Source of the DNA: JBFKPQ01 sp041628225
GTDB taxonomy: Bacteria; Actinomycetota; Acidimicrobiia; Spongiisociales; JAENVV01
NCBI GenBank assembly: GCA_041628225.1
Contig: JBFKPQ010000014.1
Coordinates: 1-28,119, forward strand
Length of the DNA: 28,119 nt
Direction of reading: 5' to 3'
This document shows, one piece after another, positions 23,060-28,119 of the stretch. Each line of letters opens with the position of its first letter. Position 1 is the first letter of the stretch. The notes under the pieces were generated by a model, which worked only from the letters and a program-made list of their open reading frames with translations, was not told where the DNA came from and made no database searches. The translations under genes were made by a program, and so were the position numbers.

Positions 23060-24142
23060 CTAGCGCTTGCGGCGCTTCTTCGGTGGTCGCGGTGTGGCGC
23101 CCGATGACAGCGGCCGACCGCTGTCGAATTGGCCGCCCTTCAAGGCGGACGTTCCCGTTTGGGCGACGTCGGCTGCCTTCGGAGCGGGCTCGGGTGCTTT
23201 CGGAGCAGGCGCCGCCTCTCTGGGTTCACGCAACCGCATGGCGGCAACGATGGGCGACGCGATGAAGATCGACGAGTACGTCCCGGCCATGATGCCGACG
23301 AACAGCGCCAACGCGAAGTCGGTCAGGATGCCGGCCCCCAGCAGCGACGAGCCGACGAACAGGATGGTGCCGACCGGAAGCAGGCTGGTCAGGGACGTGT
23401 TGATCGACCGCATGAGGACCCGGTTCATCGACCGGTTGACGACCTGGTCGTACGGAAGTTTCGGATCTTCCTCTTCGACCTCGGAGATCTTGTCGTAGAC
23501 CACCACCGTGTCGTAGAGCGAGTAACCGAGGATCGTGAGGATCGCCACGACGGTGGACGGCGTGACCTCGAGTCCGGTCACCGAGTACACACCGGCGGTG
23601 ATGATCAGGTCGTGGAACAGGGCTCCGATCGCGCCCACTGCCATACGCCACTCGAACCTCCAGGCGATGAACAGCAGGACGGCGCCCAAGAAGACGCCGA
23701 GCGCCAGCAAGGCGCGCTGGGCGATCTGTTCGCCGAACGTCGGCCCGACCGACCGGAAGATCGTGTCACCGGGGTCGACGCCAACCGCGGCGGCGAACTG
23801 CTCGACTAGGCGCGCCTCCGTGTCGGGGTCGACGGCCTCGGTGCGGACCCGGAACGTGGCACCGTCACCGAGTTCATCGATCCGCAGTTCGGCCACGCCC
23901 ACGCCGGAGAGTGCGCTGCGCAATTCGGCCGCGCTGATGCCGGCGAGGTTCTCGCCCTGCACCGATGACCCGCCCTCGAAATCGAGGCTCAGGTTGAGGC
24001 CGAGATTCCCGGGACCGTTGCGCAGGCTCAAGCTGAGGAGGGAGACCAGCACGACGAATGCCGACACGGCAAACCACGTCTTGCGCCGCTCGACGAATTG
24101 GATGGTCGTCTCACCCGAGCGCAGTCGGGAGAACCGGCTCAT
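23060..24142 (-). CDS. secF: Protein translocase subunit SecF
   Basis: This 360-residue membrane protein works with SecD to use the proton gradient for late steps of Sec export. It begins MSRFSRLRSGETTIQFVERRKTWF, with membrane segment 1 at about 24-42, then a periplasmic domain headed by LDFEGGSSVQ, and five further segments including ILGYSLYDTVVVYDKI, a SecF hallmark. RSINTSLTSLLPVGTILF and ALFVGIMAGTYSSIFIASPI follow. The ATG at 24142 overlaps the secD stop as ATGA and has GGGAGG about 7 nt upstream; the much longer open frame upstream is a shadow of secD. The C-terminal 45 residues are Ala/Pro/Lys-rich and end in PPKKRRKR, a cytoplasmic basic tail. Confidence 0.96.
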   Translation of the reverse strand: MSRFSRLRSGETTIQFVERRKTWFAVSAFVVLVSLLSLSLRNGPGNLGLNLSLDFEGGSSVQGENLAGISAAELRSALSGVGVAELRIDELGDGATFRVRTEAVDPDTEARLVEQFAAAVGVDPGDTIFRSVGPTFGEQIAQRALLALGVFLGAVLLFIAWRFEWRMAVGAIGALFHDLIITAGVYSVTGLEVTPSTVVAILTILGYSLYDTVVVYDKISEVEEEDPKLPYDQVVNRSMNRVLMRSINTSLTSLLPVGTILFVGSSLLGAGILTDFALALFVGIMAGTYSSIFIASPIVAAMRLREPREAAPAPKAPEPAPKAADVAQTGTSALKGGQFDSGRPLSSGATPRPPKKRRKR

Positions 24143-25644
24143 GACGCCACCTCCCCTGCGAATCCGCGTATCGAGAAGCGTCCGCCTTCGGCGAGCTTGC
24201 TGTTCATCATGAGCGCGACCGCGTTCTTGGTGTAGAAGCGGGCCACGATGATGTCGAGCACGGTGGCGATACCGAGCGCCAGAGCGAAACCCTTGACCCG
24301 GTCGACCGCCAGGACGTACAGGAGCGTGGCGCCCATCAGCGACACGAAGTCGGCGGTCAGGATGGTGCGAAAGGCGCGCTGGAACCCGTGCGTGATCGCT
24401 TCCTCCATGGCCGCACCGTGGCGGAGTTCTTCCTTGATCCGTTCGAAGTACACGATGTACGAATCGGCGGTGATGCCGATGGCGACGATGATGCCCACGA
24501 CGCCGGCCAGCGTCAGCGACAGTCCGTTGAAACGACCGAACAGCGAATACGCCAGGACGAGGAACGAACCGAACACGCTGAGACCCACCACCGCCACGAT
24601 CCCCAGAGATCGGTAGTACAAGAACAGCGCTACTGCGACCAGAAGCAGCCCGGACAGTCCCGCGATCAGTCCCGAACGAAGCGAGTCGGAGCCGAGCGTG
24701 GCCGACACCTTTTCGATGTTCGATTGCTCCATGGTGACGGGCAGGGCGCCGTAGCGCAGCACGATCGAGAGATCCTCGGCCTCTTGTTGGGCGGCCGTGT
24801 CCGAACCGATCCCGATCGAAGCCTGGCCGCCCGTGATGCCAACACCGGGGTCGATCTCGGCCGCAACGGGCGGTGCCGTGAGCACCGTGCCATCGAGCAC
24901 GATGGCGATCCGACGACCCGGATGACCGGGAGACACGAAGGTGGCGACCGGCTGGCAGGCGGCCGCATTGCCCGTCATCTCGGCGAACTTGTCCTCGCCG
25001 TCGTTCGTCAAGATCAACGAGACACTCCACCCGGTCGACCCGCCAGCCTGGCTGACGCCGGTGAATTGAGGCAGCGAGTCGGCGATGTCCGTGCCGTAGA
25101 GCGAGGCGGGTCCGACGAGGTACTCGTTCACGACGTTGCCGTCGTCGTCGTATTCGGCGAGCCAGGCGAACGAGTCGGGGTCATCGTCTGGGGTCAGTCC
25201 GGTGGCGGGATCGACGGTCGGTTCGGGACTGACGTCGTCGCCGGTCACCGCCGGACAGGGCCCCGTGACGCTGCTGACGAGGGTCCCATCGGGCAATCTC
25301 TGGTCGTACACGGGACGGAACGAGAGCTGACCGGTTTGGCCGAGCACGTCGAGGGCGTCCTCGAGGTTTTCCACTCCGGGGAGCTGGACGAGGATCTGCC
25401 GGTTCCCCACGATGGCGATGTCGGGCTCCTGGACGTTGCCGATGCCTTCGATGCGGTCGAGCATGACCCGCCGGGCGACTTCGAGGACGTCTTCTTCGGT
25501 GCCCTCCGGAGCGGTGAGCAACGCCTCGATGCCGCCGCGCAGATCGAGGCCGAGCAAGGGCATGATGCCCGCCGAGAATGCGGCGGCGACTCCGCCCCAG
25601 GCCAGGGCGAGGATCACCAGCAGACTGATGACGCTACGTCGCAT
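24139..25644 (-). CDS. secD: Protein translocase subunit SecD
   Basis: This SecD is about 501 residues. A first membrane segment (SVISLLVILALAWGGVAAAF) precedes GLDLRGGIEALL, the SecD signature. The large periplasmic P1 domain contains QLPGVENLEDALDVLGQTGQLSFRPV. Five C-terminal membrane segments include GIIVAIGITADSYIVYFERIKEE, the conserved region shared with SecF. I chose the ATG at 25644 (MRRSVISLLV), which overlaps yajC by 11 bp; an upstream in-frame ATG at 25695 would add 17 residues unlike the family. Neither start has a strong ribosome site, fitting coupling to yajC. Confidence 0.95.
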   Translation of the reverse strand: MRRSVISLLVILALAWGGVAAAFSAGIMPLLGLDLRGGIEALLTAPEGTEEDVLEVARRVMLDRIEGIGNVQEPDIAIVGNRQILVQLPGVENLEDALDVLGQTGQLSFRPVYDQRLPDGTLVSSVTGPCPAVTGDDVSPEPTVDPATGLTPDDDPDSFAWLAEYDDDGNVVNEYLVGPASLYGTDIADSLPQFTGVSQAGGSTGWSVSLILTNDGEDKFAEMTGNAAACQPVATFVSPGHPGRRIAIVLDGTVLTAPPVAAEIDPGVGITGGQASIGIGSDTAAQQEAEDLSIVLRYGALPVTMEQSNIEKVSATLGSDSLRSGLIAGLSGLLLVAVALFLYYRSLGIVAVVGLSVFGSFLVLAYSLFGRFNGLSLTLAGVVGIIVAIGITADSYIVYFERIKEELRHGAAMEEAITHGFQRAFRTILTADFVSLMGATLLYVLAVDRVKGFALALGIATVLDIIVARFYTKNAVALMMNSKLAEGGRFSIRGFAGEVAS

Positions 25645-25933
25645 CGTCGTCCAGGCGAGCCGCCACCGCGCGGCGATCGGCCACCATTTTGCCATCGACC
25701 AGTTGGAGCGTCACCGTGTCGTCGTCGAGCGCCACCACGGTGCCCCGGATGCCGGCGTACAGCCGCACGTGGTCGCCGATCTCGAGCGCGTCGATCACTG
25801 CCTGGGATTCCCGTTGGCGGCGCCGCTGTGGGCGAATGATCATGAAGTAATAGATCGCCACGAAGGCGACGAGAAGCCACAGGAACGACGACGACCCATT
25901 CGCAGCGGCTTCAGGGGCTTGGGCGAAGATCAC
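25634..25933 (-). CDS. yajC: Sec translocon accessory protein YajC
   Basis: This is a small single-span membrane protein of the SecDF-YajC complex. A short extracytoplasmic stretch is followed by SSSFLWLLVAFVAIYYFMIIRPQRRRQRE, where the helix running into a basic RPQRRR is the family signature. A small beta-rich cytoplasmic domain follows (IGDHVRLYAGIRGTVVALDDDTVTLQL). I chose the GTG at 25933 because GGAGG (25938-25942) lies 4 nt upstream, giving 99 residues. The alternative GTG at 25975 overlaps the tgt stop as GTGA and adds 14 residues (TDLSSQVPFRGGT after the initiator) with no family resemblance. The gene overlaps secD. Confidence 0.92.
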   Translation of the reverse strand: MIFAQAPEAAANGSSSFLWLLVAFVAIYYFMIIRPQRRRQRESQAVIDALEIGDHVRLYAGIRGTVVALDDDTVTLQLVDGKMVADRRAVAARLDDDAT

Positions 25934-25971
25934 GGTTCCTCCACGAAAAGGGACCTGCGACGACAGGTCCG

Positions 25972-27093
25972 TCACGCCATGGTAGCGGTGCCTTCGACGT
26001 CGACGAAACCTCGCGACGTCAGATGCGACGCCCGAAACTCGTCGAACGTCCCAGCGGCGATCGCCTGTCGGGCTCCGGCAACAACGCCGAGTGTGAAAGC
26101 GAGGTTGTGGATCGTGAGAAGCCGGTGCGCCGCCAGTTCACCGGTGGCGACGAGATGGCGGAGGTATCCGCGGCTGTACGTGGTGCAGGTCAGACAGCTA
26201 CATGCCGGATCGAGCGATTCTTCAGAGCGGACGAACTCGGCCCGCTTCACGTTGAAGTCGCCGACCGACGTCAGCGCCTTGCCGTGCCGGGCGAGCCGGG
26301 TCGGGAGTACGCAGTCGAACATGTCGGCGCCTCGCCCGATCGCGTCGAGAATGCCTTCCGTATCACCCAATCCCATGACGTACCGGGGCTTGTCGGCGGG
26401 CAACTCGGCCACCGCCGCCGACAACGCTCGATTGCGGTCGGTGGCGGACTCGCCCACCGAGAGCCCGCCGATCCCAAATCCGGGGAATCCGAGTTCGGCC
26501 GTCCCCCTGGCACTCGCGGCTCGCAACTCGTCGTCGATACCGCCTTGAACGATGCCGAACAGGAGCTGATCCGGTCGGCGGTGTGCCGCCAAACACCGCT
26601 CGGCCCAGCGCAGCGTTCGTTCCATGGCCGCCTGGACGGCCGGGCGGGGCGCCGGCAGGCCGATGCACACGTCGAGGACCATGGCGATGTCGGGCCCCAA
26701 CCGCTCCTGAACCGACACAGCATCCTCGGGAGCGAGGCGCACATGCGAGCCGTCATAGACCGAGCGGAAGGCGGCGGCTTCTTCGGAGATCTTCGGTTCG
26801 AGCGAGAAGATCTGGTAGCCGCCCGAGTCGGTGAGGATCGGACCGTCCCACGCCATGAACCCATGGAGGCCACCCGCGTCCGCGATCACATCGGCGCCCG
26901 GCCGGAGCATGAGGTGATAGGTGTTCGACAGCACGATCTCAGCCCCGACGCCGATGAGGTCGTGCCGGTCGACGGCCTTGACCGCCGCCCTGGTGCCGAC
27001 CGGCATGAAGGCCGGGGTATGCACCGTGCCGTGCGCGGTCTCGAACGAACCGGCCCGCGCCGCCCCGTCCGTCGCCGTCACCGTGAGTGTCAT
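25972..27093 (-). CDS. tgt: tRNA-guanine transglycosylase (queuosine pathway)
   Basis: This 373-residue TIM-barrel enzyme exchanges guanine 34 of GUN-anticodon tRNAs for preQ1. Conserved elements: Asp89 in TDSGGYQIFSL, Asp141 in MVLDVC, GIVQGG (180-185), GIGGLSVGE, and the nucleophile Asp260 in MFDCVLPTRLARHG. The zinc site is Cys298, Cys300, Cys303 and His329. GGYQ replaces the more usual GGFQ, and PTRLARHG replaces PTRNARNG; both look conservative. The ATG at 27093 overlaps the queA stop as ATGA and follows GGAGAG; the longer open frame upstream is a shadow of queA. No preQ1 synthesis gene is in the window, so the supply of the modified base cannot be judged. Confidence 0.96.
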   Translation of the reverse strand: MTLTVTATDGAARAGSFETAHGTVHTPAFMPVGTRAAVKAVDRHDLIGVGAEIVLSNTYHLMLRPGADVIADAGGLHGFMAWDGPILTDSGGYQIFSLEPKISEEAAAFRSVYDGSHVRLAPEDAVSVQERLGPDIAMVLDVCIGLPAPRPAVQAAMERTLRWAERCLAAHRRPDQLLFGIVQGGIDDELRAASARGTAELGFPGFGIGGLSVGESATDRNRALSAAVAELPADKPRYVMGLGDTEGILDAIGRGADMFDCVLPTRLARHGKALTSVGDFNVKRAEFVRSEESLDPACSCLTCTTYSRGYLRHLVATGELAAHRLLTIHNLAFTLGVVAGARQAIAAGTFDEFRASHLTSRGFVDVEGTATMA

Positions 27094-28094
27094 CGTCGTC
27101 TCTCCAACAGCATGGCGTCGCCGAACGAGAGGAAACGGTAACCCCGCCGGAGCGCCAGGTTGTAGTCCGATCGCCACTCCGGACCCCGGAACGCCGCGAT
27201 CATGGCGAGCAGCGTCGAGCCCGGAACGTGGAAGTTCGTCATCAGCAAGTCCACGACCCGGAACCGGAAACCGGGGGTGATGAAGAGCTGGGTCGCGCCC
27301 GCGACAGGCCGCAGGTCGCCGGTCGCCGCCGCGGACTCCAGCGCACGAACCACCGTCGTGCCGATCCCGACCACCCGGCCCCCTCTGGACTTCGTCGATC
27401 GGATGGCGTCCACGGCCGAGCGGGCCACCTCGTACCGTTCGGCGTGCATCGCGTGATCTTCGACGCGCTCGGTCCCGATCGGACGGAAGGTGCCGATCCC
27501 CACGTGGAGATCCACCGACGCCACCTCGATCGACCGGCGATTCAGCCCGCTCACGACGTCGTCGGTCAGGTGGAGGCCGGCCGTCGGCGCGGCCGCCGAA
27601 CCCGGAACGTCCGAATACACCGTCTGATAGCGGTCCGGGTCGTCGAGCGTCTGGTGAATATAGGGAGGGAGCGGAATCTGGCCATGGAGCTCCATCAAGG
27701 TCTCCGCATCGCCGTCCACCTCCACGACGACCTCGCCGTGATCCGGTTCGGTGAGGACGCGCACGGTCGTGTCGGCGATCGTGATCTCGAGGCCGGATCG
27801 GACCCGGCGTGCCGGCCGGACGAGCGCGTCCCACCTGCCGCCGCCGCGATGATCGAGGAGCAGCAACTCCACCGTGCCACCGGTGGCGGCTTTCGCCCCC
27901 ACGAGGCGGGCTCGTCGAACGCGTGTCGTGTTCACCACGACGAGATCTCCGGATTCGAGCAGGCCGGGAAAGTCGCGAACGTGGTGGTCGAGGCCGGTCC
28001 GGGTGTCGAGCAGCCGCGCCGAATCCCGCGGATCCACGGGCGTCTGCGCGATTGCCGAATCCGGCAGGCGGTAGGTCAGTTCTTCGGTTCGCAC
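27090..28094 (-). CDS. queA: S-adenosylmethionine:tRNA ribosyltransferase-isomerase QueA
   Basis: This 334-residue enzyme transfers the ribosyl moiety of SAM to preQ1-tRNA, giving epoxyqueuosine, directly after Tgt. Family features: YRLPDSAIAQTPVDPRDSARLL at the N-terminus, SGDLVVVNTTRVRRARL, PLPPYIHQTLDDPDRYQTVYS, AAPTAGLHLTDDVV, DLHVGIGTFRPI, VGIGTTVVRALES, LFITPGFRFRVVDLLMTNFHVPGSTLLAMIAAF, and YNLALRRGYRFLSFGDAMLL at the end. The GTG start is 26 bp from the window edge and has no visible ribosome site. TACGCT, 12 nt upstream of the start codon, could be a -10 box, but evidence is thin. Complete gene. Confidence 0.96.
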   Translation of the reverse strand: MRTEELTYRLPDSAIAQTPVDPRDSARLLDTRTGLDHHVRDFPGLLESGDLVVVNTTRVRRARLVGAKAATGGTVELLLLDHRGGGRWDALVRPARRVRSGLEITIADTTVRVLTEPDHGEVVVEVDGDAETLMELHGQIPLPPYIHQTLDDPDRYQTVYSDVPGSAAAPTAGLHLTDDVVSGLNRRSIEVASVDLHVGIGTFRPIGTERVEDHAMHAERYEVARSAVDAIRSTKSRGGRVVGIGTTVVRALESAAATGDLRPVAGATQLFITPGFRFRVVDLLMTNFHVPGSTLLAMIAAFRGPEWRSDYNLALRRGYRFLSFGDAMLLERRR

Positions 28095-28119
28095 GTCAGC
28101 CGAGCAGCGTACCCTGACC

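Noticed and set aside
24143..25030. N-terminal extension of secF over secD
   Set aside because: The extension is a shadow of secD; the ATG at 24142 has a ribosome site, ATGA coupling and family homology.
1..28119. Mobile element, prophage, CRISPR array, toxin-antitoxin pair or defence island
   Set aside because: No transposase, integrase, spaced repeats or small coupled gene pairs were seen, and gaps between genes are all under about 180 bp.

Overview
The window is a GC-rich, tightly packed stretch of bacterial chromosome in which every recognisable gene lies on the minus strand. The gene order queA-tgt-yajC-secD-secF-apt-rel, then MBL hydrolase-hisS-aspS-rarA-alaS-ruvX-mltG-aroE, is the conserved actinobacterial housekeeping neighbourhood. 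High GC, frequent GTG starts, GTGA/ATGA start-stop overlaps and two blocks of type IV pilus genes inside it suggest a deep-branching actinobacterium, most likely Acidimicrobiia (Ilumatobacter-like). That lineage is an inference from synteny; there is no rRNA here to confirm it.

Layout, read in the direction of transcription (high to low coordinates). (1) 28094-23060: queuosine tRNA modification (queA, tgt) coupled to the Sec accessory genes yajC, secD and secF. (2) 23031-20331: apt and bifunctional (p)ppGpp synthetase/hydrolase rel, overlapping by 11 bp. (3) 20280-15924: three prepilin-like genes (PilV-, PilW- and PilX-like) placed between rel and the hisS cluster. (4) 15881-5949: MBL-fold hydrolase, hisS, aspS, rarA, alaS, ruvX, mltG and aroE, nearly all overlapping or within about 15 bp of each other. 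(5) 5886-321: DUF4388 protein, pilB, pilT and pilC, ending in a perfect 15-bp inverted repeat. (6) 143-1: the start of the major pilin gene, running off the window.

The main observation is a recurring promoter-like element. Four gaps ahead of pilus genes (before pilA, pilT, the DUF4388-pilB operon, and the PilV-like gene) each contain (C/G)TCAAG, a 15-16 nt spacer, and GCCGA(T/A)A(A/G/C) or GCCGAAGC. This closely resembles promoters of the FliA/WhiG (sigma-28) family. I did not find the paired element by eye in front of the housekeeping genes. The simplest reading is that the two pilus blocks form one regulon under a motility-type sigma factor, although no flagellar gene is present in the window. 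The copy before the PilV-like gene lies only 7 nt from the ATG, which implies a leaderless or near-leaderless mRNA.

How the genes fit together: PilB (extension ATPase), PilT (retraction ATPase) and PilC (platform) move PilA subunits in and out of the pilus. The PilV/W/X-like proteins probably form the priming or tip complex. PilB and PilT both carry MshEN-like N-terminal domains, and the DUF4388 protein is a plausible regulator. PilM/N/O/Q and prepilin peptidase are not in the window. No tRNA, rRNA, CRISPR array, IS element or prophage gene was seen, and no gap between genes exceeds about 180 bp.
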